Assembly (NCBI GenBank): GCA_902496505.1
Contig: CABVBB010000015.1
Coordinates: 1 to 13,888, forward strand
DNA: 13,888 bases
Direction: 5' to 3'
DNA from: an uncultured Peptococcaceae bacterium
GTDB lineage: Bacteria; Bacillota; Peptococcia; Peptococcales; Peptococcaceae
The notes beneath the pieces were generated by a model. The model worked only from the letters and a program-made list of their open reading frames with translations. It searched no databases and was not told the DNA's origin. The position numbers and the translations under genes were made by a program. How positions within the stretch are numbered: the first letter of the stretch is position 1; every line of letters starts with the position of its first letter. Shown here in pieces: positions 1-6,577 of this stretch.

Positions 1-123
1 CGTGATGCCCGTCTTGACCAGCGCTTTGACGCGGTCGGTATCGATAGGAGGCTGTTCCATAGGGGTATCCACCTCATCTTCGGGCAAAAGGTTATCCATC
101 ATTTCAGAGATCTTCAGCTGCAT
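1..123 (-). CDS. N-terminus of probable anti-sigma factor (partial, runs off the window)
   Basis: An open frame of 41 codons runs off the left edge of the window. The start ATG (121-123) follows an AAAGGGG ribosome binding site at 8 nt spacing on the minus strand, so this start is preferred over the tandem ATGs at 97-102. The visible N-terminus begins MQLKISEMMDNLLPED and is acidic, with no membrane segment in the part seen. Its first 20 nt overlap the end of the ECF sigma gene, which implies translational coupling. An overlapping gene just after an ECF sigma gene is usually its anti-sigma factor, and short leaders of this kind occur in Firmicutes anti-sigma proteins. The role is inferred from context; the domain that would prove it lies outside the window. 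Confidence 0.6.
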   Translation of the reverse strand, partial: MQLKISEMMDNLLPEDEVDTPMEQPPIDTDRVKALVKTGIT

Positions 124-664
124 AATCAAAACCCCTTTCTTTCAGTACTTGCCGCAGATATTTGCGCCCGCGGAACAGGCGGCTTTTGACGGTGGATGGA
201 TTCATATCCAGCGCCTCGGCGATATCGGCGACCTTTTCCAGGAAATAATAGTGCCAGAAAAATATCGTTTTGTCGGTCGGATCCATTTGGGTCATAGCCA
301 AACGCAGACATTCTGCCTGCTCGGCGGCCTCCAAACTGAGCTCGGAGTCTGGGAGACTGAGCACGTCTTCTTCCAAGGAGCAGGCGGCGTTTTTCTGCTG
401 GCGGAGACGATCCCGCGCTTTGTTGCGGGCAATGGCGGCCAGATAGGGTTTGAGCTTGGCGCCGCTTTGGATGCGGGCGGCATTTTGCCAAAGGGCGATA
501 AAGACGTCAGCCACAGCCTCTTCCAGATCGCTCTGGCGCAAGGCGCCGGAAGCGACGCGATCGATCACGGCTGCCGCGTAGCCGCTGTAGCGGTCGATGA
601 TGGCATCGAGCGCCTCGGCCTGGCCGTCTTGGAGAAGCTGGATAAGTTGTTCATCTGATGGCAT
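104..664 (-). CDS. ECF (sigma-70 family, group 4) RNA polymerase sigma factor
   Basis: The 186-residue protein has the size and layout of an ECF sigma factor. Region 2 spans roughly residues 20-90 and includes DLEEAVADVFIALWQ at 46-60 and the basic stretch ARNKARDRLRQQ at 79-90. Region 4 spans about 128-175, with a helix-turn-helix ending in MNPSTVKSRLFRGRKYLR at 154-171. Such factors redirect RNA polymerase to a small regulon when a membrane or soluble anti-sigma factor releases them. The start at 664 is supported by a GGAGG site upstream. The gene overlaps the presumed anti-sigma gene by 20 nt, and an ECF-like promoter lies upstream, which suggests autoregulation. The family call is secure; the signal and regulon are unknown. 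Confidence 0.93.
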   Translation of the reverse strand: MPSDEQLIQLLQDGQAEALDAIIDRYSGYAAAVIDRVASGALRQSDLEEAVADVFIALWQNAARIQSGAKLKPYLAAIARNKARDRLRQQKNAACSLEEDVLSLPDSELSLEAAEQAECLRLAMTQMDPTDKTIFFWHYYFLEKVADIAEALDMNPSTVKSRLFRGRKYLRQVLKERGFDYAAEDL

Positions 665-708
665 AGGTGTGATTTCCTCCGTTTCCTTAGTGATCAGCTG
701 TCACCTAT

Positions 709-738
709 CTATACGAGGTCTAGGGAAAAATGGTTGCC
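709..738 (-). promoter_or_regulatory. Putative ECF-type autoregulated promoter of the sigma gene
   Basis: Read on the minus strand, GGCAACC (732-738) and CGTATAG (709-715) are separated by 16 nt. An AAC-containing -35 and a CGT-containing -10 with 15-17 nt spacing is the typical architecture of promoters read by ECF sigma factors. Transcription would start near 702, leaving a leader of about 35-40 nt before the sigma ATG. No good housekeeping promoter was seen in this gap. Confidence 0.5.
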
Positions 739-760
739 GGAAATGAAAAAATTTTGGGCG

Positions 761-791
761 AAAAAAATGCTCAGACTGGAGCAGCCTGAGC
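761..791 (-). terminator. Rho-independent terminator after queH
   Basis: On the minus strand the hairpin GCTCAG / CTGAGC (786-791 pairing with 769-774) is followed by an A and seven Ts (761-767). It lies just downstream of the queH stop codon and separates queH from the sigma operon. Confidence 0.8.
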
Positions 792-809
792 GGTTGGGAA
801 AAATGATGA

Positions 810-1445
810 TCATAGTTTGGATTGGCGGCGGCGTTCGGCTTCAGCCTTAGAGAAGCGGCAGCCGCAGTAGTCCTGGCGGTAGAGGGCGTAGTCTGCCGAG
901 AGCGCGATGGAGCGCTTGTAACCCTCCCGTTTTTTGAAATCCGAAGGCAGGTAGGGGACGCCATAGCGCTCTGCCAATTCTTGGCCGATCGCGTTGAGCA
1001 GCTGGGCGTTTTTGTGCGGGCTGATAGAGAGCGTGGTGGTGAAGTAGTCAAAGCCCTGCGCCTTGGCCACTTGCGCAGTCTGCTCCAGACGCAGGCGGAA
1101 GCAGCGGGCACAGCGCGGGCCGCCTTCAGGCGTTTCCTCCAAGCCTTGGGCTATCGCTGCGAAGCGTTCGGGATCATAGGGCGCAGGATAAATGACCGCC
1201 TCCTGGGCAAAGGGCGCTTCCTGACAGAAACGCTCAAGCTCGGCCAACCGGCGGGCATATTCTTCCGGCGGATCGATATTGGGATCATAAAAGTAGAGCG
1301 TGATGGCAAAATAGGCCGAAAGATATTCCAGCACATAGCTGGCACAGGGCGCGCAGCAGGCGTGCAGCAAAAGGCGGGGCTTCTGCGGACGATCGGCCAG
1401 AGTGAGCAGCAGAGCATCCAGCTGAGCTTGGTAATTGGTCTTCAT
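810..1445 (-). CDS. queH: Epoxyqueuosine reductase QueH
   Basis: QueH performs the last step of queuosine synthesis, reducing epoxyqueuosine in the tRNA anticodon to queuosine. It is the non-cobalamin alternative to QueG. The 211-residue protein carries the family cysteine signatures: HACCAPC at 28-34, CARC at 112-115 and YCGC at 193-196. In studied QueH proteins, N-terminal and CxxC cysteines ligate a 4Fe-4S cluster and a further metal site. The motif TTTLSISPHKN at 136-146 is also typical. The start is supported by a GAGGTG site 7 nt upstream. An extended -10 (TGTTATACT) lies upstream and a terminator downstream, so the gene appears monocistronic. It is divergent from the arylsulfotransferase-like gene and not obviously linked to it. 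Confidence 0.93.
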   Translation of the reverse strand: MKTNYQAQLDALLLTLADRPQKPRLLLHACCAPCASYVLEYLSAYFAITLYFYDPNIDPPEEYARRLAELERFCQEAPFAQEAVIYPAPYDPERFAAIAQGLEETPEGGPRCARCFRLRLEQTAQVAKAQGFDYFTTTLSISPHKNAQLLNAIGQELAERYGVPYLPSDFKKREGYKRSIALSADYALYRQDYCGCRFSKAEAERRRQSKL

Positions 1446-1484
1446 CAGATAGCACCTCGTTTGAGAAAGGATCGTTTTGAAACT

Positions 1485-1493
1485 AGTATAACA
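1485..1493 (-). promoter_or_regulatory. Extended -10 promoter of queH
   Basis: On the minus strand TGTTATACT provides a TGn-extended -10 hexamer (TATACT, 1485-1490) about 40 nt upstream of the queH start. The -35 region 17 nt further upstream (TTTTTC) is poor, which is tolerable for an extended -10 promoter. Confidence 0.5.
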
Positions 1494-1533
1494 CAGCGGC
1501 GGCCGGCGAAAAAATAATTTTTTCAGGCAAAGT

Positions 1534-1549
1534 TTAACATATGTTGTTT
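1534..1549 (+). promoter_or_regulatory. CRP/FNR-type operator upstream of the arylsulfotransferase-like gene
   Basis: TTAACATATGTTGTTT contains a perfect 10-bp palindrome (AACATATGTT, 1536-1545). The layout TTAAC-N4-GTTGT resembles CRP/FNR-superfamily boxes, especially the TTAAT-N4-ATTAA class bound by CprK. The same 16 nt occur at 5813-5828 on the minus strand before the anion transporter. The palindrome centre is 41.5 nt from the start point predicted from the TATATT -10 at 1570-1575, the class II activator position. The protein that binds it is inferred. Confidence 0.72.
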
Positions 1550-1569
1550 GTTAAATATCTTGTATAGTA

Positions 1570-1575
1570 TATATT
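1570..1575 (+). promoter_or_regulatory. -10 box of the arylsulfotransferase-like gene
   Basis: TATATT lies 24 nt after the operator palindrome and has no good -35 hexamer at the proper distance, as expected for an activator-dependent promoter. TATAGT at 1563-1568 is an alternative. The leader that follows contains a 5-bp hairpin, GGCAC-AAC-GTGCC (1594-1606). Confidence 0.5.
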
Positions 1576-1650
1576 AAAGGCAGTGAGTGAAATGGCACAA
1601 CGTGCCGTTTACAAAATAAGCTATCAAAGAATTAAGGGAGGATTTTAATC

Positions 1651-3108
1651 ATGGGTATTCCTACAGTGTTCCCTACCGGAACCACCATCTATGATCCAGA
1701 AAAAGCTTGGAGCGGTTACACACTGATGCCGATCAAAAAAGTCGGTGCTGTATTGATCGACATGAACGGCAACGTCGTTAAAGTTTGGAAAGACTTACAG
1801 GGCTTCCCCAACAAATTGCTGCCAGGCGGCTACTGCATGGGCAGTCTGGGCATCCGTCATTCTGACTTCTCCTATCAGGATCAGACCGACCTGGCTCAGG
1901 TAGACTGGGACGGCAAGCTGATTTGGAAATTCGACCATAAAGAATATATCGAAGACGAAGGCCAGACCCCGATGTGGATGGCTCGTCAGCACCATGACTA
2001 TCAGCGTGAAGGCAATCCTGTCGGCTACTATGTTCCTGGCATGGAGTGCAAGACCGACAGCGGCAACACCCTGATCCTCTGCCATGAGACCCTTTACAAT
2101 AAAAGAATCTCTGACAAACGCCTCTTAGACGACTGCTTCATCGAAGTCGACTGGGAAGGCAATATCGTTTGGAAATGGAACATCAACGAGCATTTCAACG
2201 AATTGGGCTTCTCCGAAGTCGCTAAAAATGCCTTGTTCCGCAACCCGAACCAGCATTTCGTCAACGACGGCGAATTGGCTGACTGGATGCACATCAACTC
2301 CATGAGCCTTCTGGGACCAAACAAATGGTACGATGCAGGCGACGAACGCTTCCATCCAGACAACATCATCTGGGATGCTCGTGAAGCCAATATCTTAGGC
2401 ATCACCGACCGCAAGACCGGCAAGATCGTTTGGAAGATCGGTCCTGACTTCACCACCAGCAAAGAGCTGCGCCTGATGGGTCAGATCATCGGTCAGCATC
2501 ACGTCCACATGATCCCCCGCGGTCTGCCTGGCGAAGGCAACATCCTCATCTTTGACAACGGCGGCTGGGCAGGTTATGGCAGCCCCGACAGAATGAGCAA
2601 AGACGGTACAAAAGTCGATATCCGCGACTATTCCCGCGTTTTAGAGATCGACCCTGTCACCCTCAAAGTGGTCTGGTCCTTCAAAGCCAGCGATATCTGC
2701 GAAGGTATGATGGCCCTCACTCAGAACACCGCTTTCTACAGCCAGCTGGTCTCCTCTGCTCAGCGTCTGCCTAACGGCAACACCCTGATCACCGAAGGCA
2801 GCTTTGCCCGCATCTTCGAAGTCACCCCAGACAAAGAAGTGGTTTGGGAGTACAGAGCACCGTTCGATAACATCGCTCATCCAATGGTCTACAGAGCTTA
2901 TCGTTATCCGTATGACTATGTACCACAGTTGGAGAAACCGACCGAAGTACCAGTCGCTAAATTGGATAATACCACCTTCCGTGTACCAGGCGCTGCTCCT
3001 GGCATGATCGACAACGTCACCGAAGTCGAAGGTACCTTGGGCTACACCAGCACCATGGCTGCCTGCGTAACAGCTGAAGAAGATCCGACCGAAGTAGAAG
3101 CTGAATAA
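1651..3108 (+). CDS. Arylsulfotransferase (ASST)-like six-bladed propeller protein, no signal peptide
   Basis: ASST enzymes move a sulfuryl group from a phenolic sulfate ester to another phenol, using an active-site histidine rather than PAPS. This 485-residue protein shows six copies of a propeller-blade motif of the form D-x-x-G-x-I/V-V-W-K/E-aromatic, near residues 38-47, 85-94, 167-176, 253-263, 334-344 and 392-401. That fits the six-bladed fold. Candidate active-site residues are H114/H115, H214 (in DWMHINS), H283/H284/H286 (in GQHHVHM) and R329. No histidine occurs between 287 and 409, so the usual C-terminal nucleophile is not apparent. No signal peptide is seen, unlike periplasmic E. 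coli-type ASST, so a cytoplasmic location is inferred. A GGGAGG site sits 9 nt before the ATG. The acidic tail (EEDPTEVEAE) is unusual. The family call is good; the substrate is unknown. Confidence 0.8.
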   Translation: MGIPTVFPTGTTIYDPEKAWSGYTLMPIKKVGAVLIDMNGNVVKVWKDLQGFPNKLLPGGYCMGSLGIRHSDFSYQDQTDLAQVDWDGKLIWKFDHKEYIEDEGQTPMWMARQHHDYQREGNPVGYYVPGMECKTDSGNTLILCHETLYNKRISDKRLLDDCFIEVDWEGNIVWKWNINEHFNELGFSEVAKNALFRNPNQHFVNDGELADWMHINSMSLLGPNKWYDAGDERFHPDNIIWDAREANILGITDRKTGKIVWKIGPDFTTSKELRLMGQIIGQHHVHMIPRGLPGEGNILIFDNGGWAGYGSPDRMSKDGTKVDIRDYSRVLEIDPVTLKVVWSFKASDICEGMMALTQNTAFYSQLVSSAQRLPNGNTLITEGSFARIFEVTPDKEVVWEYRAPFDNIAHPMVYRAYRYPYDYVPQLEKPTEVPVAKLDNTTFRVPGAAPGMIDNVTEVEGTLGYTSTMAACVTAEEDPTEVEAE

Positions 3109-3152
3109 TTAGGCTGTCGACAAAAGTGCTCGGCACAAACTATGGTTCTTTT

Positions 3153-3186
3153 GCCCCCTTTCCCTTGCGGAGAGGGGGCTTTTTTT
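3153..3186 (+). terminator. Rho-independent terminator after the arylsulfotransferase-like gene
   Basis: GCCCCCT (3153-3159) pairs with AGGGGGC (3173-3179) and is followed by a run of seven Ts. It isolates the gene from the small two-gene operon downstream. Confidence 0.9.
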
Positions 3187-3198
3187 GCCGCAGGCGGT

Positions 3199-3226
3199 TT
3201 GCACAGCGGGCGCGCCGTGCTACAAT
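3199..3226 (+). promoter_or_regulatory. Sigma-A type promoter of the small two-gene operon
   Basis: TTGCAC (3199-3204) and TACAAT (3221-3226) are separated by 16 nt, and the -10 is extended by TGC. An AGGAGG ribosome binding site (3245-3250) follows, 6 nt before the ATG at 3257. The match to consensus suggests constitutive expression. Confidence 0.75.
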
Positions 3227-3256
3227 AGAGACAGCCAATAGAGAAGGAGGCGCATC

Positions 3257-3643
3257 ATGGAAAAACGGATCTATCGGCCTTTAGAAGCCGTCAGTGCAGA
3301 AGAAGTCCAGCGGATCTTAGCCAGCGGCACCGAAGAAGAGCGAGGGCTCCTATCATTGCAGGTGGGCGAACACGGCCGGCATTGGGCCCAGTCGCAGGCC
3401 GTGTGTTTAAAGCTCATGGACGATGAGAGCCCAGCCGTTCGTGCTAATGCTGCCCTGGGGCTCAGCTATATCGCCCGTACACAGGGACAATTGGACGAGC
3501 GGCTGGTCAAACCCTACCTGCTGCGTGAGCTGCGGGAAAACGACACTTATCGCTGGCGCATTATCGACGCCATCAAAGATATCAATTTATTTCTGGACTG
3601 GCACTTAGCGGAAAAAGCCCTGTCCAAATATGAGGAGCCATGA
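3257..3643 (+). CDS. Small HEAT-like helical protein of unknown function
   Basis: The protein has 128 residues and I cannot assign it to a named family. It is predicted to be soluble and helical. Residues about 54-72 (MDDESPAVRANAALGLSYI) read like one HEAT or armadillo-type repeat with the DxxxxVRxxAAxxLG pattern, and the next helices (LVKPYLLREL, then WRIIDAIKDI) could complete a small stack. There is no signal peptide, membrane segment or catalytic motif. Coding is supported by the strong promoter, the perfect AGGAGG site, and the ATGA overlap with the following gene. The pair forms a closed operon between two terminators. A protein-binding role is plausible from the fold but unproven. Confidence 0.72.
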   Translation: MEKRIYRPLEAVSAEEVQRILASGTEEERGLLSLQVGEHGRHWAQSQAVCLKLMDDESPAVRANAALGLSYIARTQGQLDERLVKPYLLRELRENDTYRWRIIDAIKDINLFLDWHLAEKALSKYEEP

Positions 3644-4095
3644 TGAAAGACGCTCTGGCGCTGGAAAAACTGCTGGCCTGCGTCCTGCTCATGGGCGAGG
3701 GGCTGATCCCCACAGAAGCGTATCAAACGGTGCTGGACGAGCTGTTTTTAGAGGCACCAGAGGATGAGCTGCTCCTGGCCCTGGAATGGACCAGCGACCA
3801 GCGCGAGGCGCGAAAGCTCATCCTCAGACAAAGCAGTGCGCCCGGTGTCGTGCTGGACAAAGACGTCTTCGCCCGCTTTTTGTTCCAAAAGCTCGAGCAG
3901 ATCTGGGCTTCCGGCCGCTATACCCTCGCCGAATTCGGCCAGAACACGTATCGATTATGGGAAGTCCTGCCGCGCCAGCTGCAAGAGGAAGACCCCCTGC
4001 GCGTCCTAGCCTACGCCGACGATCCCCTCTCCTGGCACGACGAACAAGCATCCCTGCGCATCTATGAAAAGCTCTTTCGCTTTTATGACACCTAA
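3640..4095 (+). CDS. Conserved-looking hypothetical protein, partner of the HEAT-like gene
   Basis: The 151-residue protein is not recognised. It is acidic and mostly helical, with no signal peptide or membrane helix. Its C-terminal part carries a distinctive aromatic stretch (YRLWEVLP at about 107-114, then YADDPLSWHDEQASLRIYEKLFRFY at about 125-149). The start is one of two tandem ATGs, 3640 or 3643; the first overlaps the preceding stop as ATGA, so translation is coupled. It ends right before a bidirectional terminator. Size, acidity and pairing with a HEAT-like protein recall immunity proteins of polymorphic toxin systems, but no toxin gene is adjacent, so that is speculation. Confidence 0.7.
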   Translation: MMKDALALEKLLACVLLMGEGLIPTEAYQTVLDELFLEAPEDELLLALEWTSDQREARKLILRQSSAPGVVLDKDVFARFLFQKLEQIWASGRYTLAEFGQNTYRLWEVLPRQLQEEDPLRVLAYADDPLSWHDEQASLRIYEKLFRFYDT

Positions 4096-4134
4096 AAAAA
4101 GCCGTACCGCAGAAAATTTGCGGTACGGCTTTTT
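4096..4134. terminator. Bidirectional terminator between convergent genes
   Basis: A perfect 16-bp inverted repeat (4096-4111 with 4119-4134) has a GC core GCCGTACCGCA, flanking A and T runs, and a 7-nt loop. It can end both the plus-strand small operon (stop at 4093-4095) and the minus-strand transporter (stop at 4148). Confidence 0.92.
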
Positions 4135-4147
4135 GCGTTACGATCAG

Positions 4148-5668
4148 TTATGCGCCCAGGTGGCCAAAGAGGAAAGCGGCCAAGGGGTAGCCGATGACGA
4201 CGTAGAGCACGAGCGCCATCAGGCAGAGGGGAATGCCGATCTTGAGGATATCGGCGAAGCTGATCAGATCTTTGCGGGCGTGCATCATGCCGGCGTAAGG
4301 GGAAGCGGCCGGAGTGAGCAGGGCAACGAAGACCATCATACAAACGGTCATGGAGATGCCCACCTTGTCGATGCCAGGGTATTGGTCAGCAAAGGCCAGG
4401 ATGATCGGCAGAAGGACCACGGCCATGCCGGCGTGATTGGCAAAATTGGCGATGAGCAGGGCAAAGCCCATGATGAGGAAGAGGAAAAGGAGCTGGGTGC
4501 GGCCGCCTAAGAGAGGCTGCAGCAGCTGGATCAGGAAGGGCTTGATGCCAGTGGCGTCATTGGAAACGGCGTTAGCGCCATAAACGGCAGCAGCCACCAG
4601 AAAATACACATCCCAGCTGAAATTTTTAGCGGCGACGGCCTTAAAAGGCAGCGCTGGTTTGCCATTGATAGGAAAGATCATCAAGATGGTGATACAGACC
4701 ACGGTCACGCCAAAAGTGCCCAGCTTTTTGAGCAGAGCGATGCCTGGAATGCTCGCCGGCAGGAAGCTCGGCGCCAAGAGCAGAAGAACATAGATGAACA
4801 TGAAGCAGAGCAAAAGCTTTTGCTGCAGGTTCATAGGCGGCAAGGGAGTCTTTTTGAAATGATCGGTGTGGATATGTTTGAGACTGCTGAGATCAGGCCG
4901 GATCACGAAGCGGATCCAGAGCATGTACGCTAAAAGCATGACCAGCGACATGATGATATTGAGCAGCACATAAGCGAGATAGTTGACTTCAATCTGGGTG
5001 ATCTTGGTGAAGGCACCCGTGACGATCAGGGCTGCGCCCTTGAAGGGGAACATCGGCTGAGCGACTGCGGCGGAGAGATAAACGCCGATGATAAAGACAG
5101 GATACGCTTTGTCGCATTTCTCGATGCCGAATTCCGCCATGAATTGTACGGAGATAGGCCAGAAGATCAGCAGGCTGGCGATCGGTGAGGTCAAGCCGCT
5201 GAGTACGAAAGAGGCCAGGAAAAAAACGAAGATAAACATGTAAGGACGGCCGTTGATGATCTTGCGGGTCAAAAACCAGCGGGCCAAGTAATCGGTACAG
5301 CCCACGTATTCGATCGCGCCGAAAAGGATCATACTCAGCATGACGATCAAGATCGTCTCTGCACCGAAGGCATCCAATGCGGCCAGCTTGATGCCGGCAT
5401 AGCCTTCAGCGCCGGTGATGCCGGAGAGTCCCATCAGGACGATGCCGAAAATACTGGGCCAGATGCTGTTTAACGCAGACCACAGATAGACCATCCCGAT
5501 GAAAATGCCCAGGATGTGCATGCCGACAGGCGTGATGGGCTCGAAAGGCGGCAGCAGCGGAAACAGCAGCATGAAGGACAGACCAATGGCGCTGTGCACC
5601 AGCATTTTGAGATCGTCCTTGGGCCTTTTGTTGTCACATTCGATCGCCTTGTCAATAGGTTTGGACAT
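4148..5668 (-). CDS. DASS (SLC13) family anion permease
   Basis: This is a 506-residue integral membrane protein with about a dozen hydrophobic segments, of the divalent anion:Na+ symporter family that moves sulfate, di- and tricarboxylates or related anions. The two repeat signatures are visible but altered. The usual Ser-Asn-Thr clamps that bind sodium and substrate appear to be replaced by LSGLTSPIASLL (156-167) and IANFANHAGMAVVLLP (406-421). The basic, charged N-terminus (1-22) is cytoplasmic. The start is supported by a GAGGTG site. The promoter carries the same CRP/FNR-type operator as the arylsulfotransferase-like gene, so an anion tied to sulfate-ester metabolism is a reasonable guess. 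A dicarboxylate substrate or an exchange mechanism cannot be excluded. Confidence 0.88.
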   Translation of the reverse strand: MSKPIDKAIECDNKRPKDDLKMLVHSAIGLSFMLLFPLLPPFEPITPVGMHILGIFIGMVYLWSALNSIWPSIFGIVLMGLSGITGAEGYAGIKLAALDAFGAETILIVMLSMILFGAIEYVGCTDYLARWFLTRKIINGRPYMFIFVFFLASFVLSGLTSPIASLLIFWPISVQFMAEFGIEKCDKAYPVFIIGVYLSAAVAQPMFPFKGAALIVTGAFTKITQIEVNYLAYVLLNIIMSLVMLLAYMLWIRFVIRPDLSSLKHIHTDHFKKTPLPPMNLQQKLLLCFMFIYVLLLLAPSFLPASIPGIALLKKLGTFGVTVVCITILMIFPINGKPALPFKAVAAKNFSWDVYFLVAAAVYGANAVSNDATGIKPFLIQLLQPLLGGRTQLLFLFLIMGFALLIANFANHAGMAVVLLPIILAFADQYPGIDKVGISMTVCMMVFVALLTPAASPYAGMMHARKDLISFADILKIGIPLCLMALVLYVVIGYPLAAFLFGHLGA

Positions 5669-5786
5669 GATTCAATTCACCTCGTCTAATAAATAAATTA
5701 TAGTCAGGACAGGTCAGGCCCGTCCCGGCTGCAAATATGTAATATATGTATGCTGAGCTGTCCAAAATTATCAATGAGCATAATTT

Positions 5787-5795
5787 ATTTTAGCA
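5787..5795 (-). promoter_or_regulatory. Extended -10 of the anion transporter promoter
   Basis: On the minus strand TGCTAAAAT forms a TGn-extended -10 (hexamer TAAAAT at 5787-5792). It lies 24 nt after the operator palindrome, the same gap as at the arylsulfotransferase-like gene. The predicted start point near 5780 gives a leader of about 110 nt. Confidence 0.6.
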
Positions 5796-5812
5796 AGAGG
5801 TCGTGTAAATTA

Positions 5813-5828
5813 AAACAACATATGTTAA
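5813..5828 (-). promoter_or_regulatory. CRP/FNR-type operator upstream of the anion transporter
   Basis: Read on the minus strand this is TTAACATATGTTGTTT, identical over 16 nt to the site at 1534-1549 and in the same orientation relative to its gene. The palindrome AACATATGTT (5817-5826) is centred 41.5 nt upstream of the predicted transcription start. It lies between the transporter gene and the CRP/FNR-family gene. Confidence 0.75.
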
Positions 5829-5886
5829 CTTTTGACGAATGATCATGTATCGTGACAAAAAGGACAAAGTAGCCAATAGAAGTCAT

Positions 5887-5917
5887 AAAAAAACGAGCGG
5901 CTTTAGCAGTGCGCTCG
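5887..5917 (-). terminator. Terminator after the CRP/FNR-family gene
   Basis: On the minus strand CGAGCG (5912-5917) pairs with CGCTCG (5894-5899) and is followed by seven Ts. It separates the regulator from the transporter promoter, so the two are transcribed independently. Confidence 0.85.
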
Positions 5918-5929
5918 CAATTGTTGCGT

Positions 5930-6577
5930 TTACTTATAATTGAGTTTTTCCACGCCATCAGCGTAACGGCGCAGGCGAAGGGGGTCAGTGATCACCAGAT
6001 CATGGGCGGTCTTGGTAAGCACGCCTTCTTCTCTCAATGTGCGGAGGATGCGGGAAACGGTGACCTTGTGGATGCCCAGGAATGCGCCCAGCTGGGCGTG
6101 GGTGTAATTTTTGCTGACGCACAGCTGGCCGTTTGTGAAATAACTATCTTGCAGAAGCAGCTGACAGAGACGATTGGCCACCCGTCCTTCTTGGCGAGAT
6201 TGAAAATCAGCCATCAATTCCTGATAATAATCCATGGCCATGAGCAAAAGACTCATCAAGACGTCTGGTCGGTCCTTGGCCCAATCTTTGAAGCGGGCAG
6301 CGGGGATGCGCAGGCATTGGCAGGGCGTCTTGGCAATGAAGCTGTAATTGCTGTAGCCTCGGGAGGAATAGAGGGACAGCGCGCCGATGAGCGAGCGGAT
6401 ATCCTGACCGCTTTCTTTGAGATTGTAGATGACTTCGTCGCCTTTGTCCGTGGTCAGTGTGCGAAAGCAGACGCCTTTTTCCAAATAATAGACATAGGTG
6501 ACCACCTCGCCCTGCGCAACGATGGTCTCTCCTTTTTGAAAAACACAGCAGCAATCGGAAAGCTCTTTTAAAGACAT
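5930..6577 (-). CDS. CRP/FNR-family transcriptional regulator
   Basis: The 215-residue protein has the CRP/FNR layout: an N-terminal cyclic-nucleotide-binding-like beta domain (about 12-100), a dimerisation helix (about 103-140), and a C-terminal winged helix-turn-helix (about 158-185). The recognition helix reads HKVTVSRILRTL (170-181); the V-SR pattern is shared with FNR/CprK-type proteins and differs from the E. coli CRP type. Cysteines occur at 9, 10, 11, 37, 86, 88, 138 and 153, but not in a clear FNR 4Fe-4S arrangement. A redox or small-molecule effector is possible. The purine-rich site GGAAGGA precedes the start. The gene sits beside one of two identical operators and is the likely activator of the transporter and arylsulfotransferase-like genes. 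Confidence 0.9.
   Translation of the reverse strand: MSLKELSDCCCVFQKGETIVAQGEVVTYVYYLEKGVCFRTLTTDKGDEVIYNLKESGQDIRSLIGALSLYSSRGYSNYSFIAKTPCQCLRIPAARFKDWAKDRPDVLMSLLLMAMDYYQELMADFQSRQEGRVANRLCQLLLQDSYFTNGQLCVSKNYTHAQLGAFLGIHKVTVSRILRTLREEGVLTKTAHDLVITDPLRLRRYADGVEKLNYK

Noticed and set aside
2..658. A 218-codon plus-strand open frame opposite the ECF sigma gene
   Set aside because: It is the antisense shadow of the sigma gene, which has clear domains, a ribosome binding site and a coupled partner.
1508..1524. A GAAAAAAT-A-ATTTTTTC inverted repeat between the divergent queH and arylsulfotransferase-like promoters
   Set aside because: It is pure A/T arms with little stem strength and only one copy; no function can be argued beyond AT-rich promoter DNA.
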